64,000 nt of DNA from Rahnella aceris (lineage in GTDB: Bacteria; Pseudomonadota; Gammaproteobacteria; Enterobacterales; Enterobacteriaceae). This document shows positions 9,623 through 17,255 of this stretch, piece by piece (positions within the stretch are counted from its first letter, which is position 1; each line of letters starts with the position of its first letter). Position numbers and translations under genes: made by a program. Location: NCBI RefSeq assembly GCF_011684115.1, contig NZ_JAADJV010000006.1, positions 62,001-126,000 on the forward strand, written 5' to 3'. Under the pieces are notes generated by a model. It had not been told where the DNA came from and ran no database searches. It saw nothing but the letters and a program-made list of their open reading frames with translations.

Positions 9623-9663
9623 TAATACCCCCTCCCAGCCTCCCCCTTCGCAGGGGGAGGAGT
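9623..9663 (-). repeat. G-rich palindromic repeat, copy 2 (inverted)
   Basis: TAATACCCCCTCCCAG then stem CCTCCCCCT (9639-9647) / AGGGGGAGG (9652-9660), loop TCGC. It is the reverse complement of copy 1, so the two form terminal inverted repeats around the DUF559 gene. Confidence 0.85.
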
Positions 9664-9677
9664 TAAAAGCTCGGTCG

Positions 9678-9718
9678 GCTCCCTCCTCTGCGAAGGGGAG
9701 GGATGGGGTGGGGTATTA
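9678..9718 (+). repeat. G-rich palindromic repeat, copy 3 (forward)
   Basis: CTCCCTCCTCT...AGGGGAGGG palindrome followed by ATGGGGTGGGG and TATTA. It lies only about 15 bases after copy 2 and in opposite orientation, outside the DUF559 unit; its stem has mismatches relative to copies 1 and 2. Confidence 0.8.
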
Positions 9719-9837
9719 ATGGTTACTCGGTGAAAAAATTCCCACCAAAATAATTTTTATCAGTATTTAGCTCAGTTAACTCATCAATATTACATTTCAT
9801 CTTATCTATCAATGACCTGATCACTATTCCTCTGGTT

Positions 9838-9856
9838 TTATCCCGTTTTGGGATAA
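9838..9856. promoter_or_regulatory. Perfect dyad upstream of the Ner-like gene
   Basis: TTATCCC-GTTTT-GGGATAA, perfect 7-bp arms, 68 bases before the start of the Ner/SfsB-like regulator. Candidate autoregulatory operator; Ner-type proteins are known to repress at short dyads, but no match to a defined site is claimed. Confidence 0.4.
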
Positions 9857-9923
9857 TTTTTCTCCCGGTTTACTCTTCCTGTGTAGACGTTTTATTTACT
9901 CATAACTCAGGAAAGGAGCCTCC

Positions 9924-10193
9924 ATGAACAAAGCACAAAATTACACCGACTGGCATCAGGCAGACATCATTGCGGCATTGCGTAAACGGGGTACGACATT
10001 GGCGGCGGTATCGCGCAGTGCCGGGTTGAGCTCATCCACCTTATCGAATGCGCTGTCACGATCATGGCCGAAAGGGGAGAAGGTGATTGCACAGGCGCTG
10101 GATGTGCATCCGAGCGTGATCTGGCCGAGCCGTTATTTTGATGCGCGGGGAGAGCTGGTAGTGAAAGTCATTCGGAATTCAACTAAATCCTGA
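9924..10193 (+). CDS. Ner/SfsB (Nlp)-family DNA-binding regulator
   Basis: An 89-residue helix-turn-helix protein of the family of phage Mu Ner and chromosomal SfsB/Nlp. The signature segments are DWHQADIIAALRKRGTTLAA, GLSSSTLSNALSRSWPKGE (the helix-turn-helix) and the C-terminal ALDVHPSVIWPSRYF. The start is the ATG with AAGGAG nine bases upstream. It stands alone, with no phage genes next to it, so it is either a domesticated regulator or what remains of a transposable phage; the neighbours do not tell its targets. A perfect dyad at 9838-9856 lies in its upstream region. Confidence 0.82.
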   Translation: MNKAQNYTDWHQADIIAALRKRGTTLAAVSRSAGLSSSTLSNALSRSWPKGEKVIAQALDVHPSVIWPSRYFDARGELVVKVIRNSTKS

Positions 10194-10305
10194 GTGATGA
10201 TGAGCTTTTTTGGAAGCTTTGCCGCAGCGATGAAAGTACAGAGTTGCTGATAAAACAGTAATCTATATTCTGCACACTGCTCTGTAAGTGAATACATTTT
10301 GTTCA

Positions 10306-10337
10306 GTGGCTACATGAGGGCTACAATGTAGCTACAC
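10306..10337. promoter_or_regulatory. Operator-like repeats upstream of dinJ-yafQ
   Basis: Overlapping inverted repeats of GCTACA: GTGGCTACAT (10306-10315) pairs with ATGTAGCTAC (10326-10335) with one mismatch, and GCTACA-A-TGTAGC (10320-10332) is a perfect dyad. The position 25-55 bases before the dinJ ATG fits autorepression by the antitoxin/toxin complex. Confidence 0.6.
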
Positions 10338-10360
10338 GACAAAATTGATCCGGAGGTTTT

Positions 10361-10618
10361 ATGACTGACACTGTTGTCAGAGCTCGAGTAACTTCAGCGT
10401 CAAAGGCTGCTGCAATGGCAAACGCAAAGGCAATGGGGTTGGATCTTTCGACAATCATTCGAATGGTTGTAAATAGGTTGGCTGTGAATGCTGAGCTACC
10501 CGTCGATTTGTTGCAGCCTAATGCAAAAACACTTCAGGCCATTCGTGATATGGAAAATGGAATTGGTGTTGAAAGTGTCGCAACGATTGAGGAGTTGAAG
10601 CACGATCTGGGATGGTGA
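10361..10618 (+). CDS. dinJ: RelB/DinJ-family antitoxin
   Basis: An 85-residue antitoxin that should neutralise the YafQ-like toxin encoded 3 bases downstream. The N terminus (VVRARVTSASKAAAMANAKA followed by GLDLSTIIRMVVNRLA) is the ribbon-helix-helix DNA-binding region of RelB/DinJ; the C-terminal half (IRDMENGIGVESVATIEEL) is the acidic toxin-wrapping part. A GGAGG precedes the ATG by about 5 bases. Repeats with GCTACA/TGTAGC lie just upstream and are the likely operator. The codon and base usage is more AT-rich than the flanking efflux genes, consistent with acquired DNA. Confidence 0.88.
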   Translation: MTDTVVRARVTSASKAAAMANAKAMGLDLSTIIRMVVNRLAVNAELPVDLLQPNAKTLQAIRDMENGIGVESVATIEELKHDLGW

Positions 10619-10621
10619 TAT

Positions 10622-10888
10622 GTGCTAAGGATTGTTTATCAGACAAGATTTAAAAAGGATGCGAAAAAATACAACAACGACAAACGAGCGCAGGGAGCTA
10701 TTCTGGAGACATTATCCTTGTTGCAGACGGGTGAACCTTTACCTATTCGATATTGTGAACACCGGCTTTCAGGTGGTTATGCGGGATATATGGAATGCCA
10801 TGGTGCGCCAGATCTTTTACTCATTTATCAGAGAAATGACGAAGAATTAAAATTGTACCGGGTAGGGAGTCATTCTGAATTATTCTGA
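10622..10888 (+). CDS. yafQ: YafQ/RelE-family mRNA interferase toxin
   Basis: An 88-residue ribosome-dependent mRNase toxin of the RelE/YafQ fold, starting with GTG 3 bases after the dinJ stop. The active-site residues of E. coli YafQ (His50, His63, Asp67, His87) have counterparts here at His47, His60, Asp64 and His84 in the segments CEHRLSG, ECHGAPDLL and GSHSELF; the Trp next to the Asp in YafQ is Leu. Known YafQ toxins cleave translated mRNA at specific Lys codons; specificity here is not determinable. All catalytic positions are intact, so the pair is probably active. Confidence 0.87.
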   Translation: MLRIVYQTRFKKDAKKYNNDKRAQGAILETLSLLQTGEPLPIRYCEHRLSGGYAGYMECHGAPDLLLIYQRNDEELKLYRVGSHSELF

Positions 10889-10906
10889 TATCAGATGAAC
10901 CCTGCG

Positions 10907-10947
10907 AAAAACGCCGACTTCCGCCGGCGTTTCCATTCACTCAAAAA
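10907..10947 (-). terminator. Terminator of the minus-strand RND operon (shared by convergent yafQ)
   Basis: Stem ACGCCG / CGGCGT (10911-10930) with AAAAA on its left, so on the minus strand the hairpin is followed by TTTTT. It lies directly after the stop of the outer-membrane factor gene and faces the end of yafQ; a TTT follows on the plus strand, so it may be bidirectional. Confidence 0.7.
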
Positions 10948-12351
10948 TCACTCCTTCCAGCCGCCTCCTAACGCTTTATACAAACTGATGTCCTGATTCA
11001 GTTGGGCAAGTTGTGTGGTGATCAGCGTTTGCTGAGCAGAATACAGCGAGCGCTGGGCGACCAGTACGCTCAGGTAGTTATCGACACCGCCTTTGAAGCG
11101 CATCTGCGAGAGATCGTAGTTGCGCTGATTGGCGTCGGCGTCCTGCTGGCGGGCCAGCAGTTCATCTTTGTAGGTCGCCTGACCGGCTAAGCCGTCGGAG
11201 ACTTCCTTGAACGCCGTCTGAATCGCTTTCTCATAGTTGGCGATATCAATTTTCTTGGTGTCTTTAGCGATGTCGAGATTGGCCTGATTCACGCCGCCGT
11301 CGAAGATCGGGATATTAACTGATGGCATAAATGACCAGGCACCGGTGCCGCCGTCGAACAGTTTACTCAGGCTGCCACTTTCTGTGCCTGCCGTGCCGGT
11401 CAGCGTAATGCTTGGGAAGAACGCTGCACGCGCCGCGCCGATATTGGCATTAGCCGCTTTCAGCGTATGTTCAGCGGAAATAATATCCGGACGACGGGTC
11501 AGCAGATCAGAGGGCAAACCGGCCGGTGTCTGCGGGAATTTCCAGTCCTGTTGCAGGGTGGCGTTCGCCAGCAAACTCTGTGGAATGGTGGTGCCGACCA
11601 ACAGTGTCAGTGCATTGACGTCCTGACGTACCTGACGTGTGTACTGGGCGATGTCGGCCTGCGCCGCGCGCACCGTGGTTTCGGCCTGCACCAGATCCTG
11701 TGAAGTGTCGATGCCGGAATCGTAGCTGCGTTTGGTGAGTTCGTAAGATTTTTTCTGACTGTCGGCGGTACTGATCGCCAGTTTTAGCAGATCGTTATCC
11801 GCCGCCAGACTCAGATAGCCGGAAGCGACTTCAGCCACCAGCGAAATTTGCGTGGCGCGCTGTGTAGCTTCTGTCGCCAGATAAGTTTCCAGCCCCTGAT
11901 CGCGCAGGCTGCGTAAGCGGCCAAACAGGTCAACCTCATAAGACGTTACGCCCAGATTCGCGCTGTATTGCTGATACGTCACCGGTCCGCTGGTTTGTGT
12001 TGAATACAATCCGCCCGGCAGATGCTGGTTGGTTTCACCGGCGCTGGCGTCGAGTGTCGGCAGCAGCGCGGCACGGTCAATCTGGAAGGTAGCGCGGGCG
12101 GTATCGACGTTTAATGCCGCGACCCGAAGGTCGCGGTTGTTAGCCAGGGACATGCCAATCAGCTGCTTCATCGCCGGTTGATTGAAGAAGGCTTTCCAGC
12201 CGATATCCTGCGCAGCACCGGTTTTGGCGCCGTCCCAGTTGCTGGCAACCGGCAGCGCAGGGCGCTGATAATCCGGCTCCATCGTACAGCCGGCCAGCAG
12301 GGTGAGTGAAAACGCGCCGATAAGCGACAGCGCGAAATGCGGTTTATTCAT
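10948..12351 (-). CDS. NodT/OprM-family outer-membrane efflux lipoprotein
   Basis: Outer-membrane channel of the second RND pump. The signal sequence ends in the lipobox LLAGC ([20 protein letters not shown]), followed by [10 protein letters not shown], typical of OprM-like lipoproteins. Two efflux repeats follow, with [31 protein letters not shown] and the C-terminal LGGGWKE. Length 467 residues, normal for the family. The start ATG overlaps the 3' end of the pump gene by 8 bases, so the order is adaptor-pump-channel in one operon. It is a distinct paralogue of the channel at 7029-8477. Confidence 0.9.
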   Translation of the reverse strand: MNKPHFALSLIGAFSLTLLAGCTMEPDYQRPALPVASNWDGAKTGAAQDIGWKAFFNQPAMKQLIGMSLANNRDLRVAALNVDTARATFQIDRAALLPTLDASAGETNQHLPGGLYSTQTSGPVTYQQYSANLGVTSYEVDLFGRLRSLRDQGLETYLATEATQRATQISLVAEVASGYLSLAADNDLLKLAISTADSQKKSYELTKRSYDSGIDTSQDLVQAETTVRAAQADIAQYTRQVRQDVNALTLLVGTTIPQSLLANATLQQDWKFPQTPAGLPSDLLTRRPDIISAEHTLKAANANIGAARAAFFPSITLTGTAGTESGSLSKLFDGGTGAWSFMPSVNIPIFDGGVNQANLDIAKDTKKIDIANYEKAIQTAFKEVSDGLAGQATYKDELLARQQDADANQRNYDLSQMRFKGGVDNYLSVLVAQRSLYSAQQTLITTQLAQLNQDISLYKALGGGWKE

Positions 12352-15300
12352 GGTGTGTTGCCTCTGGTGCAGGAAGCGCCTTATCGTGTTTTTTCGATTT
12401 GCGGGTGAACAGATTCACAACCGTGACGTAGAACATCGGCACGAAGAAGATCGCCAGGAAGGTGGCCGTGAGCATGCCGCCGACCACCGCCGTCCCGATG
12501 GAATGCTGGCTGCCCGCGCCCGCGCCGCTGGAAATGGTCAGCGGGAATACGCCGAGGACAAAGGCCATTGAGGTCATGATGATCGGCCGGATACGCAGCT
12601 TGGCCGCTTCGATGGCCGCTTGTGCCACCGACATCCCTTCGTTCTCATGCAGCTCCTTGGCGAACTCAACAATCAATATGGCGTTCTTCGCCGCCAGCCC
12701 GACGGTCGTCAGCAGGCCAACCTGGAAGAAGACATCATTCGACAACCCGCGCAGCAACACAGCACCGATGGTGCCTAAAATCCCCAGCGGTACCACCAGC
12801 ATGACGGAGAATGGAATTGACCAGCTCTCGTACAGCGCCGCCAGACACAGGAACACCACGATCATCGACAGACTGTAAAGCGCCGGTGTTTGTGAGCCGG
12901 AAAGCTTCTCTTCGTAGCTCAGGCCGTGCCATGCCACTTTGTAACCCGGTGGCAGTTTGGCCGCGATTTCCATCACCGCCTCGTTGGCATCGCCCGAGCT
13001 GTAGCCCGGTGCCGGTGAACCCATCAGTTCGACGGAAGACACGCCGTTGAAACGTTCATAACGCGGTGAGCCGTACACCCATTTGCCGCTGCCGAAGGCG
13101 CTCCACGGCACCATATCGCCGCTGGAATTACGGAAATACCAGTTGTTCAGATCTTCAGGCGTGACGCGGGAAGCCGCCTTGCCCTGGATGTAAACACGCT
13201 TCACGCGGTCGTTGTACATGAACTGGTTCACATACGCTGAACCCCAGGCCGCTGACAAGGTGTTGTTGATGTCGTCGAGGCTCAGACCCAGCGCCTGCGC
13301 CCGTTCATCGTCAATTTCCAGCTGATATTGCGGTTCATCTTCCATCCCGTTCGGGCGCACAGCCATCAGGCGTTTGTCCTGTGACGCCATTTGCAGGAAC
13401 TGGTTACGCGCGGCCATCAGGGCTTCATGCCCCTTGCCATTGGTGTCTTGCAGGAAGAAGTCGAAACCGGTGGCATTACCCAGTTCCATAACGGCTGGCG
13501 GAACGAAAGCAAATACGCGGGCATCTTTGATGGTGGCGAAATGCGCCATCGCACGACCGGCCAGCGCCTGAACTTTTTGCGCGGCGGCCGGGCGGTCGGC
13601 CCAGGTTTTCAACTGCACGAAGGCAATCCCGACGTTCTGGCCTCGTCCGGCGAAGCTGAAGCCATTGGCGGTAAACACCGAAGAAACGATGCCGCTTTCC
13701 TGCGTCATCAGATATTCCCGGACGTTATCCAGCACCTGCTGGGTTCGTTCTGCCGAGGCGTTGGCGGGCAACGTCGCCTGAACAAACATCACGGCCTGAT
13801 CTTCATCCGGCAGGAAGGTGGTCGGCACGCGGGTGAACATAAAGCCGGTGGCGATCACGATCAGCAGGTAGATGCCCATAAACAGACGGCGGCGTGAGAT
13901 GACCGTGCCGACGGCGCGGGTGTAGCGCATCGCGCCTTTGTCGAAGTTACGGTTAAACCAGCCCGCAAAGCCTTTCTGCGATTTTTCTTCGTCGTTGTGT
14001 TTGATGATGGTGGCGCACAGCGCCGGGGTGAAAATCAGCGCCATCAGTACGGAGAGCGCCATCGCGGATACGATGGTGATCGAGAACTGACGGTAGATGA
14101 TCCCGGTTGAGCCACCGAAGAACGCCATCGGCACCAGTACGGCAGACAGCACCAGCGCGATACCAAACAGCGCGCCCTGGATCTGTTTCATCGATTTGAT
14201 GGTGGCGTCTTTCGGCGAGAGCTTTTCTTCCGTCATCACACGTTCGACGTTTTCCACCACCACGATGGCATCATCCACCAGCAGGCCTATCGCCAGCACC
14301 ATCCCGAACATGGTCAGGGTGTTAATGGAATACCCCGCTGCCGCCAGAATACCGAAGGTACCGAGCAGAACCACCGGCACCACCAGCGTGGTGACCAGTG
14401 TTGCGCGCAGGTTTTGCAGGAACAGCAACATCACGCAGAACACCAGCACGATGGCTTCGATCAGCGTTTTCACCACTTCCTCAATCGATGCGCTGACCAC
14501 CGGCGCGGTCTGGTACGGGAACTCGACTTTCACGCCAGCCGGCAGAGAATCTTCCAGCCCGGCGATGGTTTCTCTTACTGCTCTGTCGGTGTCCAGTACG
14601 TTCGCGCCGCTTGCCAGACGCAGGGCGATAGCGGTAGAGGGCCTGCCGTTAAACGTGGAGGAGATGGAATAACTTTCCGGCCCCAGATCCACGTTGCCGA
14701 CATCACTGAGACGCACCTGAGAACCGTCGGCGTTCACTTTCAGCAGCACGTTTTTGAACTGATGAATGCTGTCGAAACGGGTTTTACCAATGATCGTGGC
14801 GCTGAGTTTGCTGTCTTTGACCGTCGGCAGGCCGCCGAGGGAACCGGACGACACCTGTACGTTTTGCGCTTCAATCGCCGCGCTGACATCACTTGGGACC
14901 AGCTGATATTTATACAGTTTTGCCGGGTCGAGCCAGATACGCATCGCGTATTCTGAACCGAGCAGCAGGAAGTCGCCGACGCCTTTGGTACGTACGATCG
15001 GGTCTTCCAGTTTGGTCACCAGCAGGTTACTCAGATCCGAGTTACTCATTTTACCGTCGGTCGAAATCAGGCTGACCAGCAGCATGAAGTTGGCCTGATA
15101 TTTGGCAATACGGATCCCCTGATTGACCACCTCGGTCGGCAGTTGCGATTCGGCCAGCGACACTTTGTTCTGTACCTGAACCTGCGCGATATCCGGGTTA
15201 GTACCCTGATCAAAGGTGGCAATGATTGTGGCACTGCCGTCGCTGTTACTTTGCGATTCGATATAGCGCAGGTTATCCAGCCCGTTCAGTTGCTGTTCAA

Positions 15301-15493
15301 TGACCTGAACTACGGTGTTCTGGGCGGTTTCCGCTGACGCACCCGGATAGGTGACGCTGACGGAAATCGCCGGAGGCGCGATATTCGGGTACTGGCTGAT
15401 CGGCAGTTTCATGATCGACAGCGCACCGGCGAGCATGATGACGATGGCGACAACCCAGGCGAATATGGGGCGGTTAATAAAGAAAGTAGACAT
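12344..15493 (-). CDS. AcrB/MexB-type RND multidrug efflux pump
   Basis: Inner-membrane proton/drug antiporter of the HAE1 RND family, 1049 residues, the same length as E. coli AcrB. The N terminus [20 protein letters not shown] and the proton-relay helix [18 protein letters not shown] (Asp pair near residues 405-410) are typical, as are the late segments [14 protein letters not shown] and [17 protein letters not shown]. It is clearly AcrB-like rather than MdtB/C-like, and has its own adaptor and outer-membrane channel, an arrangement like MexAB-OprM of Pseudomonas or AdeIJK. It could correspond to an additional pump such as those named Sde/Smd in Serratia, but I cannot assign the orthologue. 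Confidence 0.93.
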   Translation of the reverse strand: MSTFFINRPIFAWVVAIVIMLAGALSIMKLPISQYPNIAPPAISVSVTYPGASAETAQNTVVQVIEQQLNGLDNLRYIESQSNSDGSATIIATFDQGTNPDIAQVQVQNKVSLAESQLPTEVVNQGIRIAKYQANFMLLVSLISTDGKMSNSDLSNLLVTKLEDPIVRTKGVGDFLLLGSEYAMRIWLDPAKLYKYQLVPSDVSAAIEAQNVQVSSGSLGGLPTVKDSKLSATIIGKTRFDSIHQFKNVLLKVNADGSQVRLSDVGNVDLGPESYSISSTFNGRPSTAIALRLASGANVLDTDRAVRETIAGLEDSLPAGVKVEFPYQTAPVVSASIEEVVKTLIEAIVLVFCVMLLFLQNLRATLVTTLVVPVVLLGTFGILAAAGYSINTLTMFGMVLAIGLLVDDAIVVVENVERVMTEEKLSPKDATIKSMKQIQGALFGIALVLSAVLVPMAFFGGSTGIIYRQFSITIVSAMALSVLMALIFTPALCATIIKHNDEEKSQKGFAGWFNRNFDKGAMRYTRAVGTVISRRRLFMGIYLLIVIATGFMFTRVPTTFLPDEDQAVMFVQATLPANASAERTQQVLDNVREYLMTQESGIVSSVFTANGFSFAGRGQNVGIAFVQLKTWADRPAAAQKVQALAGRAMAHFATIKDARVFAFVPPAVMELGNATGFDFFLQDTNGKGHEALMAARNQFLQMASQDKRLMAVRPNGMEDEPQYQLEIDDERAQALGLSLDDINNTLSAAWGSAYVNQFMYNDRVKRVYIQGKAASRVTPEDLNNWYFRNSSGDMVPWSAFGSGKWVYGSPRYERFNGVSSVELMGSPAPGYSSGDANEAVMEIAAKLPPGYKVAWHGLSYEEKLSGSQTPALYSLSMIVVFLCLAALYESWSIPFSVMLVVPLGILGTIGAVLLRGLSNDVFFQVGLLTTVGLAAKNAILIVEFAKELHENEGMSVAQAAIEAAKLRIRPIIMTSMAFVLGVFPLTISSGAGAGSQHSIGTAVVGGMLTATFLAIFFVPMFYVTVVNLFTRKSKKHDKALPAPEATHHE

Positions 15494-15502
15494 TCAGCTC
15501 AC

Positions 15503-16636
15503 CTATTGCGCGGAAGGATCGGTCATCGCGAGATTAGCCTGTTCGGCAGGGGCACTGGCTTTACGCTCGGTGGCGTTGACTTTGGCGCCCGGCCTGACGT
15601 TCTGTAATCCGTCGGTGATCACTTTGTCGCCGTCATTCAGACCCTGACTGACTAACCAGTTACCGTTCATCATCTGACCGGTGGTGATGGAACGCTGCTC
15701 AACGGTGCTGTCGGCTTTCACCACATACACATAAGGCGCACCTTTGACGTCATGCATGATGGCTTCCTGCGGTACCAGAATACCTTTGTCATCAATGCCT
15801 TGTTGTAACTGGGCGTGAACAAACATACCCGGCAGCAGTTCGTCGTGCGGGTTCGGGAAAGAGGCCCGCAGGGTAACGGAACCGGTACTTTGCGACACGG
15901 TGACTTCGGAGAATTCCAGCTTGCCCGGCAGGGCGTATTTGCTGCCATCTTCCAGCGTCAGGGTGGCCTGCGCGGCGTTGTCACCGGCGGATTGCAACTT
16001 ACCGGAAGCCAGCGCGCGACGCAGTTTCAGCAAATCTTGTGAGGATTCATTGACGTCAACATAGATAGGATTGAGCTGATCGATAGTGGTCAGATATGCC
16101 GTCTGGCCGCTGGTCACCAGCGCACCTTCGGTATACAGCGAGCGGCCAATATGGCCGGAAATCGGCGCGTACACTTTGGTGTATTGCAGATTGACACGGG
16201 CGGTCTCGACATCCGCTGCGGCTTCGCGCTCGGCGGCTACGGCATCATCATATTGCTGACGGCTGACCGCCTGCGCTTCAACCAGCGGTTTATAGCGGCG
16301 GGCGGTGGCGTCGGCGCTTTTCCAGGTCGCCATCGCGCGATCGAAAGCGGCCTGATAGGTTGACGGATCAATCTGATAAAGCTGCTGACCGGCTTTGACT
16401 TCGCTGCCTTCCACGAACAGACGTTTTTGGATCACGCCGCTCACCTGCGGACGGACTTCCGCGCTGCGAACCGCGGTGGTGCGGCCGGGCAGACTGGTGG
16501 TGAGGGCGACGGGCTGGCTGTGCAAAGTAACGACATTCACCGCAGGAGCCTGTGCTGCCGGGGAAGCAGAACTGGCAGAACCATCACATGCGGAAAGCAG
16601 TACCACTGTACTGACAGAAAGTAACTTCAGGCGCAT
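15503..16636 (-). CDS. AcrA/MexA-type RND periplasmic adaptor lipoprotein
   Basis: Membrane-fusion protein for the AcrB-type pump encoded 9 bases downstream. I chose the ATG at 16636 because it opens a good lipoprotein signal (MRLKLLSVSTVVLLSACDG, lipobox LSAC); the longer frame to 16735 would put 33 irrelevant residues in front. The order is lipidated Cys, lipoyl half-motif (TTAVRSAEVRPQVSGVIQKR), coiled-coil hairpin (about residues 95-165, RAMATWKSADATARRY), second lipoyl half (VYAPISGHIGR), beta-barrel and membrane-proximal domain, ending in a short acidic tail. 377 residues, normal length. No TetR-type repressor is adjacent; inverted repeats at 16659-16678 and 16762-16783 lie upstream. 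Confidence 0.92.
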   Translation of the reverse strand: MRLKLLSVSTVVLLSACDGSASSASPAAQAPAVNVVTLHSQPVALTTSLPGRTTAVRSAEVRPQVSGVIQKRLFVEGSEVKAGQQLYQIDPSTYQAAFDRAMATWKSADATARRYKPLVEAQAVSRQQYDDAVAAEREAAADVETARVNLQYTKVYAPISGHIGRSLYTEGALVTSGQTAYLTTIDQLNPIYVDVNESSQDLLKLRRALASGKLQSAGDNAAQATLTLEDGSKYALPGKLEFSEVTVSQSTGSVTLRASFPNPHDELLPGMFVHAQLQQGIDDKGILVPQEAIMHDVKGAPYVYVVKADSTVEQRSITTGQMMNGNWLVSQGLNDGDKVITDGLQNVRPGAKVNATERKASAPAEQANLAMTDPSAQ

Positions 16637-16658
16637 AGAATTCACTCTTTTGGGGGAA

Positions 16659-16678
16659 TTGAGAATAACCATTCTCAA
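16659..16678. promoter_or_regulatory. Perfect 8-bp dyad 22 bases before the RND adaptor start
   Basis: Arms TTGAGAAT / ATTCTCAA around AACC. It sits between the start codon of the adaptor gene and the presumed promoter on the minus strand, so it could be an operator. The arms recall half of a Fur-type site but the spacing does not fit. Confidence 0.45.
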
Positions 16679-16761
16679 CAAGTCCTTCACTATACGAGAG
16701 CGCCTGATTTCCCGGTGTAAGGATATTGTCATCACCCATGTTTCTATATTTCAAAACATGA

Positions 16762-16783
16762 GGATTATGTTGCTACATAATCC
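16762..16783. promoter_or_regulatory. Perfect 9-bp dyad upstream of the RND operon
   Basis: Arms GGATTATGT / ACATAATCC around TGCT, about 125 bases upstream of the adaptor start. A candidate binding site for an unlinked repressor or activator. It lacks a following T-run, so it is not a terminator. Confidence 0.45.
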
Positions 16784-16920
16784 CTTGTTCTTGTGTGGTT
16801 TTAGTCTTTTCGTGCAGTGGAAAATGGCAGGAAAGTCATTACTTAGTAAACTAATTAATAGGCCATAAGAATAATTATCAGAGGGATGTTCTAAAAGTGA
16901 ATGAATTGTTAGGTGTTAAA

Positions 16921-16944
16921 AAAGTGTGATGCATATCAAACAAA
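16921..16944 (+). promoter_or_regulatory. CRP-like site upstream of the candidate RNA and PTS gene
   Basis: TGTGA-TGCATA-TCAAA at 16925-16940 matches the CRP pattern TGTGA-N6-TCACA in 9 of 10 defined positions and is flanked by A-rich sequence. Catabolite control would fit the downstream sugar PTS. A TATACA-like -10 lies about 10 bases later but the spacing to the site is not a textbook class I or II arrangement. Confidence 0.4.
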
Positions 16945-16974
16945 TTTATACATTTTAACCTGCTCCTTACCTGA

Positions 16975-17113
16975 AAAGACTAAGGGATTAAGCCCGCAGC
17001 CGTTACCTTAAGGGCCGAGAACGAGCAGTTCTCACATTTGCTTGTTGCCAGCCGTTTTGAACAGCGGCCAGTTGCAACCCCCATGCCCACAGTCCGATGT
17101 GGGCTTTTTTTTT
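16975..17113 (+). ncRNA. Candidate small RNA or structured leader upstream of PTS IICB
   Basis: The segment contains consecutive inverted repeats, including GAGAAC (17017-17022) / GTTCTC (17028-17033), and closes with a strong intrinsic terminator at 17085-17113. A single-stranded GCAACCCCCAT stretch precedes the terminator stem, as in the seed regions of many Hfq-dependent RNAs. It contains no convincing ORF. I do not recognise it as a known sRNA. It could be an independent sRNA, or an attenuating leader for the PTS gene that starts 142 bases after the terminator. Boundaries are approximate. Confidence 0.4.
17085..17113 (+). terminator. Strong intrinsic terminator
   Basis: Stem GCCCACA (17085-17091) / TGTGGGC (17098-17104), loop GTCCGA, followed by nine T residues. 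It reads on the plus strand although no coding gene precedes it on that strand, which is the main reason to suspect a small RNA here. Confidence 0.85.
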
Positions 17114-17179
17114 GCCTTTGCACCGCCAGCCAGCTTTCCTCTCGCAAAACTGTGATCCCTTTCATACTCCTGACTGCTA

Positions 17180-17197
17180 TGTCTATACAACTATACA
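17180..17197. promoter_or_regulatory. Candidate GntR-type operator of the PTS gene
   Basis: TGTCTATACAACTATACA, containing two CTATACA units, 58 bases before the PTS start. The same CTATACAA half-site forms a perfect dyad in the promoter of the adjacent regulator gene (19647-19666), so one protein probably binds both. TGTGACTTAACTCAAT just downstream resembles a weak CRP site. Confidence 0.6.
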
Positions 17198-17255
17198 TTC
17201 TGTGACTTAACTCAATTAACGGTTTATTTTTAGCCAGCGAATTGAGGGAAGACAG

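Larger units (their letters stand above)
9185..9663 (+). mobile_element. Candidate mobile element: DUF559 gene between inverted G-rich palindromic repeats
   Basis: A 479-bp unit with roughly 40-bp inverted ends. The left end (9185-9225) is a 9-bp-stem palindrome CCTCCCCCT-GCGA-AGGGGGAGG followed by a G-rich tract and TATTA. The right end (9623-9663) is the same sequence in the opposite orientation. Between them lies a single 122-residue DUF559 protein. Related repeats occur at 9678-9718, 22465-22505 and as an inverted pair at 28254-28380. The dispersed, oriented copies and a single internal gene suggest a compact mobile or formerly mobile element. No transposase of a classical family is present, and DUF559 acting as the mobilising enzyme is inference. 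Confidence 0.6.

Noticed and set aside
9185..9718. Possible CRISPR array
   Set aside because: The repeats are few, alternate in orientation and enclose a gene or irregular spacers, and no cas gene is near. They are inverted palindromic repeats rather than CRISPR repeats.
16659..16678. Fur box upstream of the RND pump
   Set aside because: The arms GAGAAT/ATTCTC resemble Fur half-sites, but the 4-base spacing does not match the 19-bp Fur consensus.
16395..16868. Plus-strand 157-residue ORF at the start of the RND adaptor gene
   Set aside because: It is antisense to the adaptor coding sequence and its promoter; no family features and no ribosome-binding site.
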